Position numbers and translations under genes: made by a program. This document shows positions 1-10,038 of a stretch of 64,000 nucleotides of DNA, one piece after another. Source of the stretch: Asterochloris sp. CNOR1 (taxonomy: Eukaryota; Chlorophyta; Trebouxiophyceae; Trebouxiales; Trebouxiaceae); NCBI GenBank assembly GCA_963969365.1, contig OZ017760.1, forward strand, positions 2,356,001-2,420,000, written 5' to 3'. The notes below the pieces were generated by a model. That model did not search any database. It was not told where the DNA came from and saw only the letters and a program-made list of their open reading frames with translations. Position 1 is the stretch's first letter. Every line of letters starts with the position of its first letter.

Positions 1-480
1 CTGCCTGCTATGCCTTGCAGGGTTGCAGGAGGTCTGCGCAGCGTCCACTGGTGTTTCCAGGGGTTGGACACGGCAACGGAACCTCACAGTCATGTGCAGG
101 TGATGCTGCTGCTTGCCCAAATTACCTCGTGTGGGTGCCATGGTGGTGGGGCAGCTGAACTTGGCAAGCTTGTGCAACCTGGTCCATGTTTGCATAGAGA
201 CAGCAAACTCAGGCTTCAGGTGGCCAGTCATCACGCCGCAATGCATCTTGATGGCTCAGCCCACGCCTTGGTCGTCTCCCAGCTTACACAGGGAAGCTTC
301 CATCAGCACTAACCATAGTGCCTGAAGCCCCCTTTGGTGCACAGGCAAGCCTGCAGGCAGGCTGCTTTCGGAGGCGTGCTAGGCCCAGATGGCTGCCCCA
401 AAGGCACTGCACTGCCACAGGTCAGGCCTGCGCCGCACACGCTCCGACTGAGCAGTGGTTATGCGCTACTGACAGCGCCC

Positions 481-740
481 CTCACAAATCTGCCACCAGC
501 CCCAGATGGGCACTTCTTGCCAGACCATGGCCTGGCAAACAGCACCCTAACACTGCAAACCCCCTGAGGACTGCCCTGCTTGCCCTTCACAGGTCTGTCG
601 CCACAAGCCATAAGCCTCAGCTGGGCACATTTTGCCAGACCATGGCTGGGGAGAGTCAAATACCAAAGCACCTCAGCAGAGTGTCCTACTTGCCCCTCAC
701 ATATCTGCTGCCACACGCCACCAGCCCCAGCTGGCCATGG
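481..740. repeat. Diverged ~105-110 bp tandem repeat, about 2.4 copies
   Basis: Three related units begin near 481, 586 and 696. Each opens with a CTCACA/TTCACA-type word followed by a conserved CTGCCACC-AGCC block. The first two also share GCCAGACCATGGC and end in a CTGCTTGCCC / CTACTTGCCC block. The third unit is truncated around 740. No convincing coding sequence lies in bases 1-480. The unit length is close to that of the repeats seen inside introns of the genes downstream, so this may be intron or 5' flanking sequence of a gene that extends off the left edge. Confidence 0.6.
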
Positions 741-780
741 AAGGCAGGCTTGGGGCTTCAGTCATTTCTGTGCTATGCAG

Positions 781-966
781 GTGGCTCTGGCCGCCGCCAC
801 CAGCATCAGCCAGATGATACATCCGACCTTGGCCAGGAGGCAGCCTCAGCTGAGCACCCTCAGGATGACACTGGAACAGGCGACTCCGGGCGGCCAGGGC
901 ATGGGGCTCATGCTCGCTCACAGGTGCGCCATCTGGGCCCAGCAGGGACTTGCTTCCAGCATGAAG
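781..966 (+). CDS. Orphan candidate exon, 62 codons, unknown protein
   Basis: An open segment of exactly 62 codons is bounded by a TGCAG acceptor ending at 780 and a GTGAGC donor at 967, the same splice signals used by the secure genes here. The peptide begins VALAAATSISQMIHPTLA and contains LSTLRMTLEQATPGG. I do not recognise the family. It could be a late exon of a gene entering from the left, or a 5' exon upstream of ORC4. A related stretch containing GGGCCCAGCAGGGAC recurs at about 1340-1360, so part of this sequence has been duplicated. Splice signals and phase are the only support. Confidence 0.3.
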
Positions 967-1586
967 GTGAGCCAGGACAGGTGGCCCACCCATGCACAGG
1001 TCATAAGCTTTCCTACATGGCCTCTGCCTCTGTTTACCTGCATCTGCATCAGCAGTCACTTGGCAGCTGCTGGTTGAAGGCATCCCTGCTATAATAGCTT
1101 CAGCATTGAGAACACTTGTGGTTTATATTCTGCCGGCAAGCAAGCATGCAGTGTTGCGCAAGAAGACATGCAAGAAGGCGCACAGGCACTGTCAGGGCTA
1201 GCGTGGCAGCAGCTTGCAGGCTGGCCACCATGGCTCCCAGGAGGTGCACCTGTGTGAGTTTGCCTGAACCCTAAACCCCGGCAGGGGGGCTGCTGCACGC
1301 TCTGGTGGGCCCCAGTGTCGGCCTTGGACAGCGCACAGGTGTGGGCCCAGCAGGGACCGACCCCAGGCGTGCTTCCAAACTGTCATGGGTGGCCAGCCAG
1401 CAGGTTGCAGGGGAGTCCTAGCTCTGGGCAGTGCAGCAGCAGCAGGATGGCCCATCAGGGTTTACAGGAATGCACAGCTGTCAGCTTGTCAGGCAGGCAG
1501 GGTCCTGCACAGGACCTGCTGCCGCATTGCTGTGTGTGCTGTCAGCCCATGCTGGTCTCCGAAACACAAGCTCATGGCCCCTGCCA

Positions 1587-4500
1587 ATGCAGGCCCCGCT
1601 GGACCCCCACAGCTTCATCACGCAGCGCCTGATAAACCCCTGTAGCGCCGAGGCGGCCAGCATGCGGCTCCGGCCACAGCTGCAGATGGCAGCCCAGTCC
1701 CTGCTAGCCATGCTCAGCAAGACAGCCACCACCCCTGGGGACAACAGCTCCACGCTTCTGATAGGGCAGAGGGGTGTGGGAAAGACGCTGGTGAGCCATG
1801 GTGTCTGCTGCTGTCTTGGGTCAGCAGTGGTCGAGCGTGACTGTCAGTCAACATATGGCAGAGAGCATGGCATTCTATGCGCCCCACACTGCATGAAACG
1901 CCATGCTGACCGCCAGCTCTTGCGGGGCACATGGCGTGGGCAGGACGCTGGTCAGCACTGCTCTTTCCTGCTGCCCTCTGAGACTTTTTGCTCACAGGCA
2001 CAGGCACACTGTGGCCTTGCGGGTATCTGAAGTGGGCAGGACGGTGGTGGGCACTTTCCTTGCCTGCATCTTCAGGGGCAAGTGCACACAGTTCCATTGC
2101 GTCTGCAGCCTGGCTGATCTGGGGACATGTGTAGTGGGAAAGCGAGACGGGTGGTACCCTGCCCCTGCCTGCTCCCCCTTGATCAGCTGCTCACAGGGAT
2201 GCCGCTTCCCAGCCTGCAGAAGGAAAGTGTTGGCGCCTGGCTTGTGGGCATGTGCAGTTTCGGGGGAGTACGGTGCCTGCCTTCTATTGCCGGGTAGGCT
2301 TGGCCGCCACCTGCTGCCAACTGCCTAGAGCCCCAATGCCAGAGTGATGGCAGGATATCAGGCCTTCCTGTGTCTCCATTCATGTGCATCACAAGTCCAG
2401 TCAGTACTTGGCACTGCTCTGCCCTGCACCTGCCGTTGCAACTCATGAAGGGCTTGCTGCAATGCCTGCAGGCGTCGCCAGGGCCCATCTCCTCGGATGC
2501 CATATTGTAACCAGATGACATGAATCAGACAGATCTGATTCTGCAGGTGATGGAGAGGGTGCTGAGCGACTTGCAGGCGCGGCACAACTCTGAACCCAGT
2601 GACCCCAAAGTGGGGGTGGTGCGCTTGACAGGGCTAGCCCACACGGAGGATGTAGCGGCCTTCAAACAGATTGCCCACCAGCTGTGTGGGTGCGTCGTGC
2701 CTTGAGCCAATGGGGTGCAGCCGCCCCTGATAGGACCAGCCCATATGGGATGTGGTGGCTGTCGTGGTCAGCTGTGCGGGTGGCTGGCATCTGGAGCCAT
2801 TTGTGTGTTCTGTAATGCTGGTGTGCCTGACAGGCCTGGCCTAGACACTGAGGACATGGCGCCCTCCAGAGGAACTAGAGCACCTGCTGGGGCTGAGTGC
2901 TCTTTCAGGCTGTCGACTTGCAGAGCCTGGTTGACTTGGGTGTACTGGGCTACATGTGGGTGCCATGCTTATGCGTCCTGCCACTGATTGGTGTTGCTTT
3001 GATGGGGGTCGCCATCAGCTGTGCTGGTACATGGTGGCGTGAGCCACTGGACGTTTGCTGAAGCTCTGGTGGGCTTGACAGGTCTAGAACCCACCAGCTG
3101 TGCGGGTAAGGGCAACTGCAAGCAGAGCCAGGCTGGAGATGAACATAGGGTTCCTGTGCCACGTGGGGTTCCCACAGCCAACATAATTGCCTGCAGGACG
3201 TTTGGGAGGGCCCGCTTTGCGCGCGGCGCTAGTCTGGAGGAGAACCTGGGGTTCCTGCGAGTCATGTTGGTGGATCTGGCGCGCGCAGGGAAGGTGGTGG
3301 TCTTCGTCCTGGACGAGTTCGATCTCTTTGGGCGCCGTGCCAAGCAGACCGCTCTGTACAACCTGCTGGACGCCATGCAGGCAGCTGACATGCAGGTGGA
3401 GGCAAAGTACTTTGTGTACATGTGGAGCCTGTGGAAGCTGCAAAGGGTCTGCATAGCTGACTCCAGATCTCTTTGCACAGCCTGGCGTAGGGCTTCAGTG
3501 CACAGAGCAGCGCTGTGTGGCTCTAGAGTCAGCTCAGCTTGTTAGACAAGGTTTTGGTGGTAGCTCGATGGGCAGCGGGTCAGGGAAGTCTGCTGCATGC
3601 TGAAAAATCCAGGCAGGCTGCCAGTATGCAGGTGGCAATCAGTTTAGTGACACCACAGATGAGGTGTTGAGGGTTTGGGAGCCACACAGGCTGTACTTGC
3701 GGGTCTAGGCTGCCTCAAACCCATTGTTGCTTTATCAAAGCTGCCCACTGATGTGCTAATTTGGCTTCTCCATGCACAGGCTGCAGTGGTGGGGCTGACC
3801 TGCCGCACAGACGCCATTGAGCTCCTGGAGAAACGGGTGCGCTCTCGCTTCTCGCACCGGCGGCAGCTCGTGCTGGAGCTCACTGCGGCAGAAGCCCAAG
3901 GTGTGCTGCAACTGCTAGTGTTGTTGCAAGCTGGGCAGAACTGTTCATTGCTGCTTTGCACAGACCTCGAAAGGGATGTGATGATTCAGGAAGGGGCAGT
4001 GAGGCAGCCTATCCAAAGCAGGGCTCATGGGGGTTGTTTAGCTCAGCACAGCACAGGCGAGGCCAAGGCAGGCAAGCTGGCCTGTGCTGGTTGCACATGC
4101 GACTGCAAACTGATGCTCTCAGGTGTGCCTCTGCTTTGGCGCCTCTGCTCTGGCCGGCACTGCACCCTAAACCCTGAATCCACCCACTGCTTCTGTGGTC
4201 ACATCAGTTCCTAAATGGGGTGCAGAGTCAGTGCAGCTTGTACCCGCATCACCAGCTGCACAGCCTGATTGGGATCAGATGAGGGGTGGTGCTGCATTGT
4301 GCAATATGACACAGAGCACGCTTCATGCATGGACATATTGTCATTGCAAAGCAGCACATCAACGGCTGCCAACCAGGCAAATGTATCACCTGGGACTTGC
4401 GCCTCCAGCATGTTCAGACCCAGCTGCACTTGCCTGGGTGCTCAGCAAAGCACGCCCATGCTCCAACTCATTGAAAGGGGCTCATTGAAAGCAATGCATT

Positions 4501-7500
4501 AAGGGCTGCCAGTTGCAGGCAGCGCCCATGCAGGCTGTGCTTAGACAGGCTGCCACGGGGCTTAGCAAGTGCACATGCATGCTGCAAGTGCAAGCACAGG
4601 TGTGGGGCACGCCAGTTCAAGCTGTGTCACAAGCAAGCCGCCTGCGCTATACAGCATTAGGTCTGACTGTTGCACAGGGTATGAATCGTCAACTGCTGAC
4701 TTCCACGAGCTCACAGTGGCGTGATGGTGAGCAGTTATCTTGCAGGAGTGCCAGCTTCAGGCAACGTCCCGGCTGTCAGCGCGCATACAGGCAGCGCAGG
4801 TGGGAGTGCGCAGGCGCAGGATGGGGGTAGCCCCTGGAACCTTTTGGCAGCCATGCTGACCCTGCCAGAATCGTACATCTCTGGTGGGTCTGAGGTGGCA
4901 TCACTCGCTGGCGCCTTCCTAAAGAGGCCAGTGAATGCTTCACTAAAGACATGACTTCAGCATGGCTAGATTAGAGGTCATAAACGTTGATTGGGGTTAA
5001 GCTGGGTCTTGGCACGTGTGGCTGCTGAGCTGTTGTGCCCTGCGACACTTCAGAAGCAGGACACAGGCGTTGAGCGGCATGCTGGTGTGCAGTGAGGGAT
5101 GCCCAGCCTGCAGTTGCTGGCCAGGCACCAGCAGACCCTGCTCCTGCGCTGCCACTGACGCCTCCCTTCAACCTGTGCCATGCCAGCTGGCCAGCACGGG
5201 GGCCACCACCTGCTTTCAGCAGATTGCGGTGCACATGACAGCTGCTTGCGGTCGGCAGAGCTGCAAGGCAAGCCTCCCATGCAGCAGGGCGTATATGCAT
5301 AGCTGCAGCACTGCACATGCACACCAAGTCCTTCTGCCGTTGTCCGCAACCAAGACAATGGCTTGTGCGTGGCAGGTCCTTCAGACATGGAACAGCAGAT
5401 GTGGTTTGCATCATGCAAGCCAGCACGGCATTGAGTGAAAAGCATTGTGTTCCATCCGCTGCAGATGGGCAGGACAGGAACGCCTGGAACTCTGCAGTGC
5501 AAGGGGCACTGGATCAGCCTGAGCTGCGGCGGCAGCTCACGCTGGCGCTCGATGCAGGTGTGCTGGCATGTACTGCGAAACGCTGGTGCTGATCAGTGGC
5601 TGTCAGAATGCTGCCTTCATGCTGACTTAGCCCTGCACTCATCTACCCATGTGCCTCACGTTGGCTGGCACTGTGCTGAGCAAGGGGCGCCTGAGCAGCT
5701 GCTCTATGCAGGTCTCCTGTTGCATCCAGCACGGTGCCGCTGGCCAAAACGCAATGCAGCCCTCAGGGTGGGGCTGACTTCAGCCTGTCTGATACATGGT
5801 GGTCTCCCTTATTGGGGCCAAGAGCCCTGACAGCCCTCTTGAACAGGTGCAAGCTGCAGTGGCCTCTCTGGGGTGCCCCTTCTTGCAGACGTCTGGTTCC
5901 CACCTCAGGCTATTGTGCTCACAGCAGCAGGCTCCATCACTCTTTGTCAGTGGCTACGGTAGCTCACAGAAGGTGCCAGTTGATCTGCAGAATCTGGCGC
6001 TTGATTCGGCATGGGTGAGCACTCCCTCCCATCTTAAGGACCTTTTCTTTCAATGACGGACAGGCCAAGTTTCCTGCAGGGTTTGACAGCCGCCAGGACC
6101 CCAACTCAGGGCACTTGTGTGTGTGCCCTGAAATGCTAGCTGGAGTTGCGCCTGCATTGGGTTGCTCTGGCACTTCATCTCTGACTTGCCACCGCAGCTG
6201 CAGGTGTCCTGTGCTTCAGCAACTGTCGCTCTGGGCTACAAGAGCAGCAGGATCTGGGGTCCGATTTGCGCTTTGGGGTATTCTGATTGCCTGGTCACCG
6301 TGGCTGCAGGGTTGAGTACTCTCGGGGACCCGGCCCATGGCCAGCAGGGCCGGCGTGAGTGTTGCTCACCTCTGGTGCTCAAAGACCAGCTTGCCGCTGT
6401 GGCTGCAGGAGTCGGCACCGCCAGAGCCCGCAGGTCATGGCGCCCAACATGCCCTCGCTGCCACCAGAGGCGTCGTGTTGCGCACCTCTGGCGCGTCATG
6501 ATCAGCATGCTGCCGTGGCTGCAGGGTTTGGCACCCCCAGGGACCTGGCCCACTGTGCTCTGCACGCCCTGAATGCTAGCAGGCAGCGGGGGTCCCTGCC
6601 GGCTGTCGGGGACCTGCTACATGGAGTGGCAACTGTAAGGGGCGTCGCCCTTCAGCAGGTGGGCACTCTGCAGACAGGGAGCTGCATCCCAGCTGTGGTC
6701 AGGTTATGCTTCCAATGTGGGCCGGTGCGGCCCACGCACTGCCCACCAACCAGCAGTGGTGGTGCAGGAGGGCTTTGAACCTGGCTTGAGGCAATTTGCC
6801 TGCCACTCCAGGGCTCCCCCTCTGCTGTCACGTGGGCCAGCAGAAGTTGTCATGTCATGCATGCATAGCAGCTGGCCAGGTGCTGTTCCTCGAAATGGCA
6901 ACATTCAAAGAACCCAGACACAGCCGCCAGGACTGAGTTATGCCTGACATGCTAAAGCTGGGCGGCCTGGTTGCTTGGGTAAGTCTTGCACATTGGCCAG
7001 CCTGCATTGTGCCCGCCCTTCTAATAGGCCCCTGGCGTAGGTTGCCAGCCCAGCAGCATGGGGCCCCCCAATTACATCTGGAGACTTCACCTGAACTAGG
7101 GTATCAGGAACTGCACGGCATGTTCATGTTGGCGAGCAGTGACTGGCGCCGCCAGTAGTCTGTGTGCAGGGTCTGGGGGAGTGAAGCCCTCTTCGGACTG
7201 TGCCCCGATGTTGTTGCAGATTCAGGTGCCCCGCTAGCTGTGCCAGATGACCCTCGTCTGGTGTGCCCCAACAGATGCTTGCTACTGACCTCCAGCAAGC
7301 CCTGTGCGTAAGGCACATGCGGCAGCTATGCGAAAATGCTGCTGCGGAGCTCAGCCTCCAGAAGCCGCTACTGCATGGACCCACCTGCTCTCTGCTGTTG
7401 CAGGTCAACATGATTGCCTCCCTGTCGGTTCTGGAGCTGTATGTCCTGGTGGCCCTCTTCCGCATCAAGCGCCAGGGGAAGGACAGCTGCACCTTTGAGA

Positions 7501-8413
7501 CGGTAACCTCCAGTCACTGTGCATCTCTTTGCACAATAAAGTGCTGGCGCGGCCCAAAGGCAAGAGCAGGCGCACTGTTGAGGCAATGCTGAGCTTGTCT
7601 GTGACGAGCTGTATCCCTGCAGGGACCAGACTCGCCTCTTCCACAATGCATTATAGGATAGTCTGTCCACCAACACCACATACCATGGCCAGCCACTTCA
7701 GGCAGCCCGCATTTCCCTGTAGGTGTACGCTGAGTACAAGAAGCTGGCAGCCTATGAGCCCCAGGACATGCACGGCAAGACAGCTGCACTGCGCGCCCTG
7801 CAGCGACTGCTGGCGGCAGCTCTTGTGGACTGGGTGGATGCGAGGTGGGCTGCTCCCTGCTGTCTTGCTGCATGCAAGCTGCACCCGTCTTCAGGCACTT
7901 GCCGTGTTCATTTGAACAGCTCTGTGCTGGCTCCGAGGGGTCTCTCTCTATATTGTTCGCTGCTTTGAATGCTGACACCATCCTCAAGCACTTGCCCTCT
8001 GATTGCGGTCAAAGGTAGCTGTGGCGAGTTCTGTGGACCCCAGGGGTTCCACTCTGTCCCTGGCAGGCAGATCTGAGCCATCTGTCCGTTAGGTGGGTGA
8101 CTCTAAAGCCTGTGTCGGGGCGTGTCCAAACTGGGTGACGTGCTTCTTGCCTGGCACCTCATGGCCAGGCAAGAGGTCTATGGGCTGCATGCCAAAGTCT
8201 GCATAATCCAAGGCTGCATGCAAAAATAATGTCCATTCTGGCTGGTGCAGGGCGGAGCAGAAGGGTGGCCAGCAGCAGTACCAGCCAGTCACTGTGAACG
8301 TGTCCCTGGACGAAATTGATGCTGGCCTCAAGCTGCACAGGACGGCGCCTGAGCTGCTGAAGAAGGGACTTGTGATGGAGGCTGCGCGAGGGGCCTATGC
8401 CCAGGAGGGCTGA
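1587..8413 (+). CDS. ORC4: Origin recognition complex subunit 4 (ORC4), ten exons
   Basis: ORC4 is an AAA+ subunit of the nuclear origin recognition complex, which licenses replication origins. Proposed exons are 1587-1790, 2547-2689, 3197-3395, 3780-3900, 4746-4883, 5465-5557, 6525-6634, 7404-7502, 7723-7844 and 8251-8413. They total 1392 nt and stay in frame to a TGA, giving 463 aa; animal ORC4 is about 436. Visible hallmarks are Walker A GQRGVGKTL (end of exon 1), VVRLTGLAHTED (exon 2), Walker B VVFVLDEFDLF (exon 3), GLTCRTDAIELLEKRVRSRF (exon 4) and MIASLSVLELYVLVALF (exon 8) of the C-terminal winged-helix region. The start is the first in-frame ATG in the exon; the same bases resemble a TGCAG acceptor, so an extra 5' exon is possible. 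Some sequence between exons 7 and 8 may be missing. Introns carry decayed copies of exons 1, 2 and 7. Confidence 0.93.
1931..2154 (+). repeat. Decayed copies of the ORC4 Walker-A exon end in intron 1
   Basis: The true exon end and donor at 1771-1796 (GTGTGGGAAAGACGCTG then GTGAGC) recur at 1931-1956 (GCGTGGGCAGGACGCTG then GTCAGC) and at 2029-2055 (AAGTGGGCAGGACGGTG then GTGGGC). The two copies are 96 bp apart and match at 21 of 25 bases. A weaker third copy lies near 2132-2154. Translated, they still read GVGRTLVST and EVGRTVVGT. They sit in the intron and are interpreted as relics of tandem duplication, not as extra nucleotide-binding loops. Confidence 0.75.
2726..3110 (+). repeat. Ladder of exon-2 copies in ORC4 intron 2
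   Basis: The end of ORC4 exon 2 starting at 2624 (CTTGACAGGGCTAGCCCA, later CAGCTGTGTGGGTG) recurs at 2726-2784 (CCTGATAGGACCAGCCCA and CAGCTGTGCGGGTG), 2826-2863 (CCTGACAGGCCTGGCC) and 3074-3110 (CTTGACAGGTCTAGAACCCA and CAGCTGTGCGGGTAAG). A partial CAGCTGTGCTGGTA lies at 3014-3027. The first steps are 102 and 100 bp. Each of the better copies keeps a potential donor at the matching place, so the active junction sits at one end of a series of homologous junctions. Confidence 0.75.
6265..6524 (+). repeat. Acceptor-side ladder upstream of ORC4 exon 7
   Basis: Exon 7 begins after GTGGCTGCAG at 6515-6524. The same acceptor and following bases occur about 117-119 bp upstream (GTGGCTGCAG, then GAGTCGGCACCGCC) and about 105 bp further up near 6300 (GTGGCTGCAG, then GGTTGAGTACTC). 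The homology reaches back before the acceptor: GTGTTGCTCACCTCTGG near 6359 matches GTGTTGCGCACCTCTGG near 6475. Two extra acceptor units therefore precede the one that gives a reading frame in phase with exon 6. Confidence 0.75.
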
Positions 8414-8619
8414 CAGTTCACACACTTACACATATGCATGCATATCACTCAAATGCATGGGTGCCGGTTCTGGACACATGAGCGCAGAGTGGATGTGTCT
8501 GCAGTTTGAACATTTCATGATGCTCGTTGCTGTTTGACAGAAGAAATATCATCCTGTCAAGACACGTCTTGACCAGGCAAGGCTCCAGTGGTCCCGATGG
8601 CAAGCTCCAGACTGGATAG

Positions 8620-10002
8620 GCGTTGTGCCTATGTTGTGTCCATGTCTGCAGATCAGAACCAGGCAGTCAGGTTCTGCAGGCCCGTACTGATGGCCAACAC
8701 AGCTAGCCATGCAGGCAGCTCACCCAAGACTGGCAGAGTCCTGGATTTGGGCAAAACTCACATCACTAGCTGGCCCCTGCACACCGACAAGATTGTTGGC
8801 CAGCAGCTCACCAGGAGCAGCCAAGCCCTGCAGGCCTGTCTTGGTGGCTCCCGGCCCGCCCTGAGGCGCTTGCGCAGCCCAGTCCTCCCCCACCAGCTCC
8901 CCAGCTGCCTTGGCAGGGATGGCGCCAATGTCTGTCTCATAGGCAGCCAGGCGGGACGCATTCACAATCAGGTTGTGGTAGCGCACCCTGCGGGGCGCAT
9001 GGCAGTGTCAGGGAGGGCTGGAATGGCAGCATGTGGTGCATGATGGGCATCTAGCAGCACACCTTGCGGAGCTACTGACCTGATGGAGATCTCATGGCTC
9101 TTCATGCTGCCCTGCACTTCAGGTGGGTTTCCCTCTGTGATGTGCAGCAGCAGTGCCGTCTAAGTGTCCCATCAGTGCCGTTGGAAACACTCCAACACTG
9201 CAGCTGAAGCCCTCATCAGCGCATCCAGATCCCCCCATCAGTGCACCCCACACACTGTCATCAGTGCCACCCATTGCTCACCTGTTCCCCTGTGCTTTGT
9301 CCAAGCACATGCCCTCGCAAGCAAGCGCCCACTGCTGCAGCTGGTGACCATGACCTGCGCCTTGCAGGTGCGGGTTCTGCTCAAGCGCCTGCAGTAGCCT
9401 TGCTTGGGCCTCCTGCCTCAGTCCTGTAGCAACCAGAGCTGCCTTGCTTGCAGCACTTGCTGCACATCTGGTGGAGTATGCAGCAGCCGTTGTTTTGGAG
9501 TACATTTTCGGTAGAAGGGCTCACAAACCGCTCATGGGCATGCATGGGGTGGGTGATGGCTCCCTTAAGTCATATGGCAATCTCTTGAACAACAGCCCAT
9601 CTGCCATGCCAGCAGCCCATTTGAAGCCATGGTTCACTTTGCACCTGATGTGATGCCTGCCTGTTGCCCTGCAGTTGGGATGTGCTGACTCAGCGATGAC
9701 AGACAACCCAGGGTGCGCTTTGCACCTGACCAGCAGCAAGGCGGCGGCTGACAGGCCTTCGCCCGCACTGCATGCATGGTGCCTGGTGTGATGCCTTTAG
9801 GCAACCCCACTGCAGGGCATGTGCCGTCAGCGTACGCCTCTAGTAAAGGCACAAACAGGTCTCCTTGAAAGTGGCTGCACAGCGCCCCAGGCTGCCATCC
9901 CAGAGCTGCACAGCAGATCAAGTCGTTTCCCAACTACCCAGGCTCCCTGATCCAAAAGATGATGCGGCCGCACATGGTGTGACTCCCCGCTGCTGTCCCA
10001 TT

Positions 10003-10038
<36 letters not shown>

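Noticed and set aside
1903-2328. Open frame with repeated GVGRTLVS-like motifs, suggesting a P-loop repeat protein
   Set aside because: The motifs align at DNA level with the end of ORC4 exon 1 and lie in its intron. They are decayed duplicates.
4160-4180. CCCTAAACCC-like telomere words (also near 1270 and 43880)
   Set aside because: Single short occurrences, not arrays; expected by chance in 64 kb.
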